Source of the DNA: Microvirga sp.
GTDB lineage: Bacteria; Pseudomonadota; Alphaproteobacteria; Rhizobiales; Beijerinckiaceae
Length of the DNA: 64,000 nucleotides
Direction of reading: 5' to 3'
Assembly (NCBI GenBank): GCA_022241475.1
Contig: JAKOMT010000005.1
Coordinates: 80,115-144,114, forward strand
How positions within the stretch are numbered: the stretch's first letter is position 1; each line of letters starts with the position of its first letter. The notes under the pieces are model-generated. The model did not search any database. It saw only the letters and a list, made by a program, of their open reading frames with translations, and was not told where the DNA came from. Made by a program: the position numbers and the translations under genes. Of this stretch, positions 20,021 to 28,773 are shown piece after piece.

Positions 20021-21001
20021 TTACTGGCGCGCGGCGTTGTACGCGTCGAGCGCGCCCTTGCCGGCGTCGCCGGCGCTCTCGGCCCACTCGGTCGCGATCT
20101 GCGCGCCGATGGCCTCGAAGCCTTCACGCAGGGCGTCGGACGGCACGATCACGTTGATGCCGTTGTCGGCGAGCGCCTGGGTCGCGGTGTCGGTCTCTTG
20201 CTCGGAAGAGGCCCAGCCGCGCTCTTCGGCGGAGGCGGCGGCTTCGAGCAGCGAGGCCCGCACGCCGTCGTCGAGGGCGTCGAAGGCGGCCTTGTTCACG
20301 AACACCATGTTGCGCGGGAGCCAGGCGCGGGTGTCGTGGTAGTACTCGAGGAAGTCCCAGAACTGGGAATCGACGCCGGTCGACGGCGACGTGATCGTGG
20401 CCTCGACGCGGCCGGTCGCGAAGGCGGTCGGCAGATCGGAGACCTCGACCTGCACCGGGGTCGCGCCGGTGAGCGCCGCGATGCGGCCGGTGCCCGGGTT
20501 ATAGGTGCGGAAACGCAGGCCCTGCATGTTCTCCATCGAGGCGATCTCGGACTTCGCGTAGATGCCCTGCGGCGGCCACGGAACCGAGAACAGCAGCTGC
20601 AGACCCTCTTCGGCGAGCTGAGCCTCGAGCGCGGGCTTCTGCGCCTCGTAGAGCGTGCGGGCGTCCGGATAGCTCGCGGCGAGGAAGGGGATCGAGTCCA
20701 TGCCGTAGATCGGCGCTTCGTTGGCGTGCAGCGAGATCAGGACCTCGCCGATCGGGGCGATGCCGTCGCGGACCGCGCGCTTGATCTCGGGATGACGGAT
20801 CAGCGAACCGGCCGAATGCACGGTGATCTTGAGCGCGCCGCTGGTCGCCGCGTCGACGTCCTGGGCGAACTGGGCGATGTTGCGCGTGTGGAAGTTGCCG
20901 TCCGGGTAGGGGGTGGGCATGTTCCATTCCTGAGCAACGACGCCGGCGGACATGCCGATCGCGACGCCGAAACCCAACGTAACCTTGGAAACGATGTTCA
21001 T
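20021..21001 (-). CDS. dctP: TRAP transporter periplasmic substrate-binding protein (DctP family)
   Basis: A 326-residue secreted binding protein that hands substrate to DctQM. A signal peptide (MNIVSKVTLGFGVAIGMSAG, cleavage near VVAQ) is followed by the DctP fold: PDGNFHTRNIAQFAQDV, the LRFRTYNP segment holding the conserved Arg that binds carboxylates, and DLPTAFATGRVEATITS. ATG 21001 is preferred to a further upstream start because GGGAG sits seven bases before it and the signal peptide begins there. First gene of the operon; a 12-bp-arm dyad lies about 80-115 bp upstream. Confidence 0.93.
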   Translation of the reverse strand: MNIVSKVTLGFGVAIGMSAGVVAQEWNMPTPYPDGNFHTRNIAQFAQDVDAATSGALKITVHSAGSLIRHPEIKRAVRDGIAPIGEVLISLHANEAPIYGMDSIPFLAASYPDARTLYEAQKPALEAQLAEEGLQLLFSVPWPPQGIYAKSEIASMENMQGLRFRTYNPGTGRIAALTGATPVQVEVSDLPTAFATGRVEATITSPSTGVDSQFWDFLEYYHDTRAWLPRNMVFVNKAAFDALDDGVRASLLEAAASAEERGWASSEQETDTATQALADNGINVIVPSDALREGFEAIGAQIATEWAESAGDAGKGALDAYNAARQ

Positions 21002-21081
21002 TCTTAGTCTCCCGCTCTGGGGGCGCGTCCCCATGAATTTGTAGCGCGCGGACTCAATGCTGCCTTCTTGTCGTCATATTG

Positions 21082-21118
21082 TCAACGAAACGGGAATGAT
21101 GTTTGTCCGGTTTGTTGA
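21082..21118. promoter_or_regulatory. candidate operator dyad upstream of dctP
   Basis: Imperfect inverted repeat, TCAACGAAACGG (21082-21093) against CCGGTTTGTTGA (21107-21118), pairing at 10 of 12 positions with a 13-base spacer, in the AT-richer stretch before dctP. It could be the site of the MarR-like protein encoded in the operon; the link is inferred from position only. Confidence 0.35.
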
Positions 21119-21243
21119 TGATTTATCGATAAGACAGAGGGGCGGCGTCCTGGCCTCGACGCAGCGAGAGCGTCCTGTCGCTGTATATTGAAGCGCGTCC
21201 GTCATCCGGGCGTTTCGGCCGAGAGAGGGCGAAGCGTCAGCAT

Positions 21244-21435
21244 GGCTCGGCGTCAGGGTGGCTTGGCGTCAGGGTGGCTTGGCGTCAGGGTGGCTTGGCG
21301 TCAGGGTGGCTTGGCGTAAGCGCGGCTTTGCGTCAGCGCGGCTTGACCTCAGCGCGGCTTGCCCTCAGCGCGGCTTGCCCTCAGCGCGGCTTGACCTCAG
21401 CGCGGCTTGACCTCAGCGCGGCTTGGCGGCGGCGG
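21244..21435. repeat. 16-bp tandem repeat, about 12 units, carrying the 3' end of the coiled-coil gene
   Basis: Units start every 16 bp at 21244, 21260, 21276 and so on to 21420. Two variants are seen: GGCTTGGCGTCAGGGT in the first four units and forms such as GGCTTGACCTCAGCGC in the rest. Read on the minus strand each unit of the second kind contains AAGCCGCGCTGA, that is the last codons (Lys-Pro-Arg) and stop of the neighbouring gene, whose real stop is at 21415-21413. The array therefore looks like serial duplication of that gene end. Confidence 0.9.
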
Positions 21436-22681
21436 GGGGGCGGCGTTTCGCGGGGGACGGTTTCCTGGGGGCGCGGCTCCCCGGATCGGGAAGCTTGTCT
21501 CCCTGTATCCCGGTCGTCTTGACAGGGGGGACGGCGGCTTTCGGCTCGCGGGCGTCAGGCGCGCGCTCCCGCCCGGCCGCCATGATCATATCGGTCACCG
21601 CGTCGATGCACGCCAACAGGTCGACGGTTCCGGCCCCGCGCGCCGCTCCGGACGTTCCGGCGTCCTTCACCGCCTTGGCGAGATCGCGTTCGAGGCGCTT
21701 GCGTTCGGCGCGCGCCTGCGAAAGCTCGCCTTTGAGCGCCGAGCGTTCGGCGCTCAATTCGGCGATCTCCGCCTTGAGCGCGTCGATGCGCTTGCGGTTC
21801 TCCGCATCGTGGGCCGCCTGCGCCGCCCGCGCGCTTTCGATCCGGGCTTCGAGGGCTTCCGTCCTCATGCGCGCCGAGACTTCGAGATTGTCGCGCCGCG
21901 CCACCTCGTCGAGCAGGTTCTCGCGGGCGCGCGTCATTTCGGACAGGGCGATGTCGAGATTCTCGATGCGCGACGCGGCCGAATCGCGCTCGCGAGTGAT
22001 CAGCGCCGCGCGCCGTTCGAGCGCGCCGCCGCGCGCCTCCTCGTCCGCGAGAGCCTTGCGCAGGCGTTCGCCCTCGCGTTCCAGCGAAGCGATGGTCTCG
22101 GAGCGCGCCGCCGCGACGCGTTCCTGCTCCCGCGCGCGGCCCGTCTCGGTTTCGAGGCGCGTTTCGAGGTCGCTGATGCGGATGCGCCGCGCGTCGGCGT
22201 CGGACAATTCCCGATCGTGCCTGGCGTCGAGATCGGCGTAGGCGGCTTCGCGCGCGGCAAGCTCATCGCGCGTTCGCGCCAGATCGTCACGCGTGGCGTC
22301 GCGCTCGCTCAGCGCCGTCTCGAGGCGCGCCCGGGTCTCGTCCAAGTCGGCCTGGAGCGCCGCGCCGTGCGTCTGGGCCGCGTCGCGCTCGGCCTCGACG
22401 GCGTCGATGCGCATGGCGCGCGCGCCCGATTCCGCCATCAGAGCCGCGTTCCTGGCCTGCGCCTCCTCGAGCCGCGTCTCCATGCGTCGCTCTCGCACGG
22501 CGAGATCCGCGCGCAGCCGATCACGCTCGGCGTTGAACTCGGCGACTGAAACGGGAAGTTGGGCCTCGACGCGCCGCCGCGCGAGCCGGTCCGCGCGCTC
22601 GGCGAGCGCGGGAACGATCAGCAGCGCCAGCAGCGTCGAGACGAAAAATCCCAACGCGAAGATCATCAGGCTTTCGACCAC
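21413..22681 (-). CDS. membrane-anchored coiled-coil protein
   Basis: A 422-residue protein with one N-terminal membrane helix (MIFALGFFVSTLLALLIVPA, residues 6-25), a short basic turn (ERADRLARRRVEAQLP), and then a very long alpha-helical coiled coil (about residues 40-345) rich in Ala, Arg, Glu and Leu heptads. A Pro/Lys/Arg-rich tail (about 370-422, ending PAAAKPR) is likely disordered and basic. Proteins with this N-terminus are conserved in Hyphomicrobiales but have no assigned function; topology suggests a cytoplasmic coil tethered to the inner membrane. Its stop codon lies within the 16-bp tandem repeat array. Confidence 0.8.
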   Translation of the reverse strand: MVESLMIFALGFFVSTLLALLIVPALAERADRLARRRVEAQLPVSVAEFNAERDRLRADLAVRERRMETRLEEAQARNAALMAESGARAMRIDAVEAERDAAQTHGAALQADLDETRARLETALSERDATRDDLARTRDELAAREAAYADLDARHDRELSDADARRIRISDLETRLETETGRAREQERVAAARSETIASLEREGERLRKALADEEARGGALERRAALITRERDSAASRIENLDIALSEMTRARENLLDEVARRDNLEVSARMRTEALEARIESARAAQAAHDAENRKRIDALKAEIAELSAERSALKGELSQARAERKRLERDLAKAVKDAGTSGAARGAGTVDLLACIDAVTDMIMAAGRERAPDAREPKAAVPPVKTTGIQGDKLPDPGSRAPRKPSPAKRRPPAAAKPR

Positions 22682-22744
22682 GCGACGTCCTACTCCCGCT
22701 CGCCAGCGCCGACCCGATCCCGGGTCGGCCGGCGCCCGTTCCGG

Positions 22745-23356
22745 TCAGAACGGATTCCAGGTCGCCTCGGGCGTGAACTTCAGATAGCCGATATTGACGC
22801 CGAGTCTCGCGCCGACGCCAGAACGGATCGGCACGACGATGATATTGCTCGCGGTGAGCGCCGTCATCCCGAAACCGCCGACGAGATAGGCCGATCCGTC
22901 CATGCCGCCGAAGCGCTGGTACATCGCGTTGGTCGAGGGCAGCTGATAGACGAGCATCATCGTGCGCGAGCCTTCGCCGCCGAAATCGATGCCGACCGTC
23001 GGCCCCTGCCAGAATACGCGCTGGTTGCCGGCGTTGCGGGTGTAGAGAACCCCTTCGCCGTATCGCAGCCCGCCGATGAAGGCGCCGCCCGCCTCCTGGC
23101 CGAGGATGTAGCCGTTCGGCTCGCCCCACCGGTTGAACGCCTCCTGCACCGTCAACGCCAGCCCGCGCGAGATCGATCCGAAGAGGGCGTGGCCCTGCTC
23201 GACGATCTCCTCCACGCGGAACGTCTCCGGCGATTGCGGCGCCGGCGCTTGCTGCGCCGTGGCGGGAGAGGCCGCGAGCCCGATCGCGAGCGCGACGGCG
23301 GCGGCGAGTGGGCGCAGCGCGCCCGCGAAGAACTGACGAATACTTGAGGAGCGCAT
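22745..23356 (-). CDS. eipA: envelope integrity protein EipA (DUF1134)
   Basis: A 203-residue periplasmic protein of family DUF1134, named EipA in Brucella, where it is needed for cell-envelope integrity and lies in the CtrA/ChpT neighbourhood. The signal peptide (residues 1 to about 34) ends near SPATAQ. The mature part carries RVEEIVEQGHALFGSISRG, AGGAFIGGLRYGEG, the glycine-rich VGIDFGGEGSRTMMLVYQLP, and FGMTALTASNIIVVPIRSGVG. ATG 23356 is selected because it begins the signal peptide; the frame is open for 31 codons further. Divergent from the YHS-like gene, with chpT just beyond it. Confidence 0.88.
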   Translation of the reverse strand: MRSSSIRQFFAGALRPLAAAVALAIGLAASPATAQQAPAPQSPETFRVEEIVEQGHALFGSISRGLALTVQEAFNRWGEPNGYILGQEAGGAFIGGLRYGEGVLYTRNAGNQRVFWQGPTVGIDFGGEGSRTMMLVYQLPSTNAMYQRFGGMDGSAYLVGGFGMTALTASNIIVVPIRSGVGARLGVNIGYLKFTPEATWNPF

Positions 23357-23514
23357 GCCCGGTCTCCCGTTGCCGCCCCCGCCATTTGGCGGGTTGCGTA
23401 AAATTCGAAGGATCGCGTGAACCGCGACTTCAGCGGTCCCTGCTACCACTTTGCTCGCGCCCTGATTCTAAGGGGCGATTCGATTCTGAACGAGCATCAA
23501 TCTCGAAGGGTAAT

Positions 23515-24051
23515 ATGTCGTTAACGAGACTGATTCCGTCCCGCTTCGTCCTCGTGGCCGCCCTGGTCGCCGGGTCGGTCATTCCAGTCGCCGCCGCCTC
23601 CGAGGCCGACGTCGAGGGCCTGCGGCGCGTCGCGCTTCTGCCCCCGCTGGTCGGCGCGACGCAGGACGCGCGCCCGCACGGCTGGTCTGGCGTCGCTCTC
23701 GAAGGCTACGACCCCGTGAGCTATTTTCTCGCCGCGGGTCCGAGGCCGGGCGACGCATCCTACGAAGTAGTCTGGAACGGCGTCGCCTGGCGGTTCGCGA
23801 GCGCGGCCAATCGCGCCGCGTTCCTGTCGCGCCCCGAGGCCTATTCGCCGCGTCTGGGCGGCTTCGACGCGCTCGCCATGGCTCAGGGCCGGCTCGTCGA
23901 AGCGGCTTCGCGGTTCGCGGCGATCGTCGACAAGCGTCTCTATCTCTTCCGGACGCGCGAGGCGCGCGACGCCTTCCTCGACAATCCGCAAGCCGTCCTC
24001 CAGGCCGAGTCGGTCTGGCTCAACGAGCGGGCGCGTCTCGAGCGCCTCTGA
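23515..24051 (+). CDS. exported YHS-domain-like protein
   Basis: A 178-residue protein with a signal peptide (MSLTRLIPSRFVLVAALVAG, cleavage near VAAASEA). The mature part has a YHS-like pattern, VALEGYDPVSYFLAAGPRPG followed by WNGVAWRFASAANRAAFLSR and PEAYSPRLGGFDA, then a second partial copy (DKRLYLFRTREARDAFL). YHS domains are small, often metal-associated modules. No copper-binding cysteines are visible. ATG 23515 follows a GAAGGG four bases before it. It lies between eipA and chpT. Confidence 0.75.
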   Translation: MSLTRLIPSRFVLVAALVAGSVIPVAAASEADVEGLRRVALLPPLVGATQDARPHGWSGVALEGYDPVSYFLAAGPRPGDASYEVVWNGVAWRFASAANRAAFLSRPEAYSPRLGGFDALAMAQGRLVEAASRFAAIVDKRLYLFRTREARDAFLDNPQAVLQAESVWLNERARLERL

Positions 24052-24181
24052 CGCCTCGCGCTCTTCTCAATCGCCCCCGGGTCCGGTAGTGAGAGCTGCG
24101 CATCCGCTGCGCCGGCGCGAATCGCGTCACGGGCGGAGCCCTTCGACGCCTTTCCGCGTCGCAGCACACGGAGTGCCCCCC

Positions 24182-24832
24182 ATGGCCAAGCTCGACCTCG
24201 ACTCTCTCGACCTCGCCGCGCTCCTGTGCTCGCGCGTCTGCCACGACGTGATCAGCCCGGTGGGCGCCATCGTCAACGGTCTGGAGGTGATGGAGGACGA
24301 GAGCGACGCTTCCATGAAGGAGTTCGCGCTCGATCTGATCCGCAAGAGCGCGCGCCAAGCCTCGGCCCGTCTGCAATTCGCCCGCATCGCCTTCGGCGCG
24401 GCCGGATCCGCCGGCGCCTCGATCGATCTCGGCGACGCCCAGAACGTCGCGACCGGCTTCTTCCAGGACGACAAGACGAAGCTCGTCTGGAACGCGCCGC
24501 GCCAGCTTCTGCCGAAGAACCGCGTGAAGTTGCTTCTCAATCTGCTCGTCCTCGCCTCGCAGGGCATTCCCCGCGGAGGCGAGATCACGGCGACCGTCGA
24601 GGGCGACGAGAGCGCTTCGACCTTTGAGATCGTCGCGCGCGGCATCAACGCCCGCATCCCGCCGCACGCCGTCGCCCTGCTGAGCGGCGAGCCGGAAGGC
24701 GGGACCGTCGACGCACACGGCATCCAGTTCTTCTACGCCGGCCTCGTCGCCCGGGCCGCGTCGATGGACGTCGACCTCGCCCTCGACGGCGACGCCTTCA
24801 CCATCCGCGCGCGTACCGCCGCCGCCGCGTGA
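24182..24832 (+). CDS. chpT: histidine phosphotransferase ChpT
   Basis: ChpT carries phosphate from the CckA kinase to CtrA and CpdR, controlling the alphaproteobacterial cell cycle. The 216-residue protein has the dimerisation/phosphotransfer helix LLCSRVCHDVISPVGAIVNG with the phospho-His at residue 21, followed by the second helix (MKEFALDLIRKSARQASARL) and a degenerate ATPase-like domain (LLPKNRVKLLLNLLVLASQ) that no longer binds ATP in this family. ATG 24182 begins the family N-terminus. Its position between eipA and the che operon partly matches Brucella, where chpT is next to eipA. Confidence 0.9.
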   Translation: MAKLDLDSLDLAALLCSRVCHDVISPVGAIVNGLEVMEDESDASMKEFALDLIRKSARQASARLQFARIAFGAAGSAGASIDLGDAQNVATGFFQDDKTKLVWNAPRQLLPKNRVKLLLNLLVLASQGIPRGGEITATVEGDESASTFEIVARGINARIPPHAVALLSGEPEGGTVDAHGIQFFYAGLVARAASMDVDLALDGDAFTIRARTAAAA

Positions 24833-24964
24833 GGCGCGTTTGCATTTCATTAAGTATAACTTCGGCGTGCTTTACAATTCACATACCTTTTTGAAACGGA
24901 ACATAAAGGACTTCCGGCGACACTCGCTCTTAGAAGGCTGGCCCTGCGAGAATAGAGTGACGTC

Positions 24965-27826
24965 ATGGATGACCTGCTGCGCGAATTTCTGACGGAGACC
25001 GGAGAACATCTGGATACGGTCGACGTTGAGCTCGTTCGCTTCGAGCAAGACCCGAACAACGAGACGATCCTGCGCAACATCTTCCGGCTCGTCCATACGA
25101 TCAAGGGCACTTGCGGGTTCCTGGGCCTGCCGCGGCTCGAGGCTCTGGCCCACGCCGCCGAAACCTTGATGGGCAAGTTCCGCGACGGGCATCCGGTCAC
25201 CACCGACGCCGTGACGCTCATCCTCGCGACGCTCGACCGGATCAAGGAAATCGTCGCCGAGCTGGAGCGCACCGCGTCCGAGCCGGAAGGCGTGGATCAG
25301 GATCTCATCGGCGCGCTCGAGCGCATGTCCGAAGCCGACCCGGCCACGCTCGTGACGGCCAAGCAGGCCGAAGCGCAAGCTGACGCACGTGCCGAAGCAC
25401 AGGCCGAAGCCCGCGCCCAATTGCAGTCCGAAGCCGAGGCCGCCGCGGCGTCGGCGGTGGCGGAGCCCGGCATCCAGATTCTCGAACGCGATCTGCTTCC
25501 CGGCGAAGTCTCTCTCGACGATCTCGAGCGCGCCTTCATGGAGGCGCCGGGCCCCGACGACGAGGATCCCGCGTCCGCCCAGTCGGACGATCTCATGACG
25601 TTCGCATCGGCCGCCGACATCGAGTTCGAGCCCCAGGCGGTCGCGGCTACGGCGCCGGCTCCGGCGCGGATCGAAGCTCGCAAGGAGCCCGTCAAGGAGC
25701 ACGGCAAGGAGCACGGGAAGGAGGCCTCCAAGGCGCCCGTCAAGGATGCGGGCGAGGGGGCTTCGGCCGAGAACGCGGTCTCCAAGGTTCAGACCATCCG
25801 GGTCAACGTCGACACGCTCGAGCACCTCATGACGATGGTGTCCGAGCTGGTGCTGACCCGCAACCAGTTGCTCGAGATCGCCCGCCGCGAGGAGGACAGC
25901 GGCTATAAGGTGCCGCTGCAGCGTCTGTCCCACGTCACCGCCGAGCTGCAGGAGGGCGTCATGAAGACGCGCATGCAGCCGATCGGCACCGCCTGGCAGA
26001 AATTGCCGCGCGTCATCCGCGATCTCTCTTCCGAACTCGGCAAGAAGATCGAGCTCGTGATGCAGGGCGCCGAGACCGAACTCGACCGGCAGGTGCTCGA
26101 GGTCATCAAGGATCCGCTCACGCACATGATCCGCAACTCGGCGGATCACGGCATCGAGTCGCCCGAGGCGCGCCGCGCCGCCGGCAAGCCCGAGCGCGGC
26201 ATGATCCGTCTCAACGCCTATCACGAAGGCGGGACGATCACGATCGAGATCACCGACGACGGCAAAGGCCTGAATTTCGAGGCGATCCGCCGCAAGATCG
26301 TCGAGCGCGGCCTCGCCACCGAGGTCGAGATGGACCGGATGAGCGAGGCGCAGATCGCCAAGTTTATCTTCCATCCCGGCTTCTCGACAGCGGCGGCCGT
26401 CACGTCCGTTTCCGGACGCGGCGTCGGCATGGACGTCGTCAAGACCAATATCGAACTCATCGGCGGCACGGTCGAGATCAAGTCGGAGGAGGGCAAGGGC
26501 ACCGCCTTCACGATCAAGATCCCGCTGACGCTCGCCATCGTCGCGGCGCTGATCGTCTCGGTGCGCAACCAGCGCTTCGCCATCCCGCAGGTCTCGGTCC
26601 TCGAGCTCGTGCGCGTCAAGAACGGCTCCGATCACCAGATCGAGCGCATCAACGGCTCGCCGGTTCTGCGCCTGCGCGACCGGCTGCTGCCGATCGTTCC
26701 GATCTCGAAGGTTCTCGGCCTTGACGGCGCGGAAGCGGACGCCGGCGACGAGGGCTTCGTCGTGGTCAGCCAGGTCGGGCGCCAGCGCTTTGGCATTCTG
26801 GTCGACGGCGTGTTCCACACCGAGGAAATCGTGGTCAAGCCGATGGCCACGAAATTGCGGCACATCTCGGTCTTCTCGGGCAACACCATCCTGGGCGACG
26901 GCGCCGTGGTGCTGATCATCGATCCCAACGGGATCGCCAAAATGGTCGGCCAGGGCACGGCGGACAACCAGTTCGGCGTCGAGGCGACCGAGGAGACCAG
27001 CGAGGCCAACGACAACGAGACGACGACCCTGCTCGTGTTCCGGGGCGGGGGCCAGACGCACAAGGCCGTGCCGCTGTCGCTCGTGACGCGCCTCGAGGAA
27101 GTCGACGCCACCAAGATCGAGTGGGTCGGCGGCCGGCCTCTGATCCAGTATCGCGGCAAGCTCATGCCGCTCGTTCCCGCCGATCCGGCGATCTCGATCA
27201 AGACCGAAGGCATGCAGGCCCTCGTCGTCTTCTCCGACGGAGACCGGGCGATGGGCCTCGTGGTCGACGAGATCGTGGACATCGTCGACGAGATGCTCGA
27301 CATCGAGCTCGTCGACGATCGCTCCGACCTCGTGGGCTCCGCCGTCATCCGCGGCCGCGCCACGGAAATCGTCAACATCACGCATTATCTGCCGATGGCG
27401 CACGAGGACTGGACGAGCGGCGCGCCCGCACGATCCACCAAGGTCTCGCGCAACGTCCTGCTCGTGGACGATTCGCCCTTCTTCCGCGAAATGCTGACCC
27501 CCGTTCTCAAGGCCGCCGGCTACCGGGTGATCCCGGTCTCCGGAACGGAGCAGGCGCTTGCCGCGCTCGCCTCCGACCGGCGGATCGACGTCATGATCGC
27601 GGATGTGGAAATGCCGGGCCGCGACGGCTTCGAGCTGATCCGCGCGGTGCGCGCGCAGTCGCGCCTCGCGCGTCTGCCCGTCATCGCGCTGTCCTCCGGC
27701 GTGACGACGGAATCGCTCGATCTCGCCCGCAAGCTCGGGATTTCGGAATTCGTCGCCAAATTCGACCGCAGCGGCCTCGTCGCCGCGCTTGCTGAGACCC
27801 AGGCCGAGCTCGGAGAAGCCGCATGA
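24965..27826 (+). CDS. cheA: hybrid chemotaxis histidine kinase CheA with C-terminal receiver
   Basis: A 953-residue cytoplasmic kinase that couples chemoreceptors to CheY and CheB. Order: P1 phosphotransfer domain with phospho-His44 in HTIKGTCGF; a long Ala/Glu-rich linker (about 115-270) with a Lys-rich repeat stretch; dimerisation helix (TLEHLMTMVSELVLTRNQLL, about 285); ATPase domain with RNSADHGIESP, ITDDGKGLN and GRGVGMDVVKTN; two successive CheW-like domains (about 520-650 and 675-810); and a receiver domain from about residue 829 with DDS and phospho-acceptor Asp880. The second CheW-like and receiver domains make this longer than enteric CheA. Its stop overlaps the cheW start (ATGA). 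Confidence 0.96.
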   Translation: MDDLLREFLTETGEHLDTVDVELVRFEQDPNNETILRNIFRLVHTIKGTCGFLGLPRLEALAHAAETLMGKFRDGHPVTTDAVTLILATLDRIKEIVAELERTASEPEGVDQDLIGALERMSEADPATLVTAKQAEAQADARAEAQAEARAQLQSEAEAAAASAVAEPGIQILERDLLPGEVSLDDLERAFMEAPGPDDEDPASAQSDDLMTFASAADIEFEPQAVAATAPAPARIEARKEPVKEHGKEHGKEASKAPVKDAGEGASAENAVSKVQTIRVNVDTLEHLMTMVSELVLTRNQLLEIARREEDSGYKVPLQRLSHVTAELQEGVMKTRMQPIGTAWQKLPRVIRDLSSELGKKIELVMQGAETELDRQVLEVIKDPLTHMIRNSADHGIESPEARRAAGKPERGMIRLNAYHEGGTITIEITDDGKGLNFEAIRRKIVERGLATEVEMDRMSEAQIAKFIFHPGFSTAAAVTSVSGRGVGMDVVKTNIELIGGTVEIKSEEGKGTAFTIKIPLTLAIVAALIVSVRNQRFAIPQVSVLELVRVKNGSDHQIERINGSPVLRLRDRLLPIVPISKVLGLDGAEADAGDEGFVVVSQVGRQRFGILVDGVFHTEEIVVKPMATKLRHISVFSGNTILGDGAVVLIIDPNGIAKMVGQGTADNQFGVEATEETSEANDNETTTLLVFRGGGQTHKAVPLSLVTRLEEVDATKIEWVGGRPLIQYRGKLMPLVPADPAISIKTEGMQALVVFSDGDRAMGLVVDEIVDIVDEMLDIELVDDRSDLVGSAVIRGRATEIVNITHYLPMAHEDWTSGAPARSTKVSRNVLLVDDSPFFREMLTPVLKAAGYRVIPVSGTEQALAALASDRRIDVMIADVEMPGRDGFELIRAVRAQSRLARLPVIALSSGVTTESLDLARKLGISEFVAKFDRSGLVAALAETQAELGEAA

Positions 27827-28314
27827 TCGCCGCCAACACCAACAGCGCCGGCCGTGACGGGCGCTCCGTTCAGGATTACGAGGAATTCGTCACCGTCGTG
27901 GTCGCCGATCAGATCTTCGGCCTGCCGATCGACCGGGTGCACGACGTCTTCATCGCCAGCTCGCTGACCAAGGTGCCGCTTGCGCCGCGCGAGATCGTCG
28001 GGCTGCTCAATCTGCGCGGGCGCGTCGTGACCGCCATGTGCCTGCGCCGTCGACTCGGTCTGTGCGAGCGCGATGAAAGCGGGCAGGAGATGGCCGTGGG
28101 CCTCGAGCGCAACGGCGAATCCTACGGTCTTCTCGTGGATTCCGTCGGCGAGGTGATGAAGCTCGGCGCCGACACGCACGAGCCCAACCCGGTCCACATG
28201 GACCAGGCCTGGGTCAAGCTCTCGCGCGGCGTTCACAGGCTCGACGACAAGCTCCTGATCATTCTCGACGTGGACGCGGTCCTGTCCTTCGATGTCGAAG
28301 CACGCGCGGCCTGA
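27823..28314 (+). CDS. cheW: chemotaxis adaptor CheW
   Basis: A 163-residue CheW that links receptors to CheA. The fold signature is clear: VVVADQIFGLPIDRVHDVFI, KVPLAPREIVGLLNLRGRVV with the conserved NLRG, LLVDSVGEVMKL, and DDKLLIILDVDAVLSF at the end. ATG 27823 overlaps the cheA stop by four bases, which fixes the start and indicates coupled translation. cheY follows 15 bp later with a good ribosome site, so these are co-transcribed. Confidence 0.96.
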   Translation: MIAANTNSAGRDGRSVQDYEEFVTVVVADQIFGLPIDRVHDVFIASSLTKVPLAPREIVGLLNLRGRVVTAMCLRRRLGLCERDESGQEMAVGLERNGESYGLLVDSVGEVMKLGADTHEPNPVHMDQAWVKLSRGVHRLDDKLLIILDVDAVLSFDVEARAA

Positions 28315-28329
28315 GGCCGGGAGGGCGCC

Positions 28330-28695
28330 ATGAAACATTGTCTCATCGTCGACGATTCCGCCGTCATCCGGAAAGTCGCGCGCCGTATCCTCGAAGGTCT
28401 GTCCTTCGAGATCACCGAAGCCGAGGACGGCGAGCAGGCGCTCGGCCGTTGCCGCCAGAAGATGCCCGACGCGGTCTTGCTCGACTGGAACATGCCCGTG
28501 ATGGACGGCTTCGCCTTCCTGACGGCGCTTCGCGCCCTTCCGGGGGGAGACGCGCCGAAAGTCGTGTTCTGCACGACCGAGAACGACGTCGGGGCGATCG
28601 CCCGCGCCATGCGCGCCGGCGCCGACGAGTACATCATGAAGCCTTTCGACAAGGAGATCATGGTGGCCAAGCTGCAGGAGGTGGGCCTCGTCTGA
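28330..28695 (+). CDS. cheY: chemotaxis response regulator CheY
   Basis: A 121-residue single-domain receiver that, when phosphorylated by CheA, acts on the flagellar motor. Acidic pair in IVDDSAVIRK (residues 8-9), phospho-acceptor Asp52 in LLDWNMPVMDG, Thr in FCTTENDV and Lys in YIMKPFDKE complete the active site. The DWNMP form is usual for alphaproteobacterial motility CheY proteins. It stands between cheW and cheB. Confidence 0.95.
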   Translation: MKHCLIVDDSAVIRKVARRILEGLSFEITEAEDGEQALGRCRQKMPDAVLLDWNMPVMDGFAFLTALRALPGGDAPKVVFCTTENDVGAIARAMRAGADEYIMKPFDKEIMVAKLQEVGLV

Positions 28696-28773
28696 GGCCC
28701 CCGCCCAGCCAGCCCGTCGCATCGAGCCGCATCCACGGCCTCCCGCCCGCCGTCTCTCGAATCTGGATCCCGC

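Noticed and set aside
21244..21435. Tandem repeats as a CRISPR array
   Set aside because: Units are 16 bp, directly adjoining and without spacers, and no cas gene is near.
24872..27403. An 843-codon open frame on the strand opposite cheA
   Set aside because: It is a mirror of the high-GC cheA gene: its composition is His/Asp/Arg-rich and no domain can be seen, while cheA on the other strand matches its family throughout.
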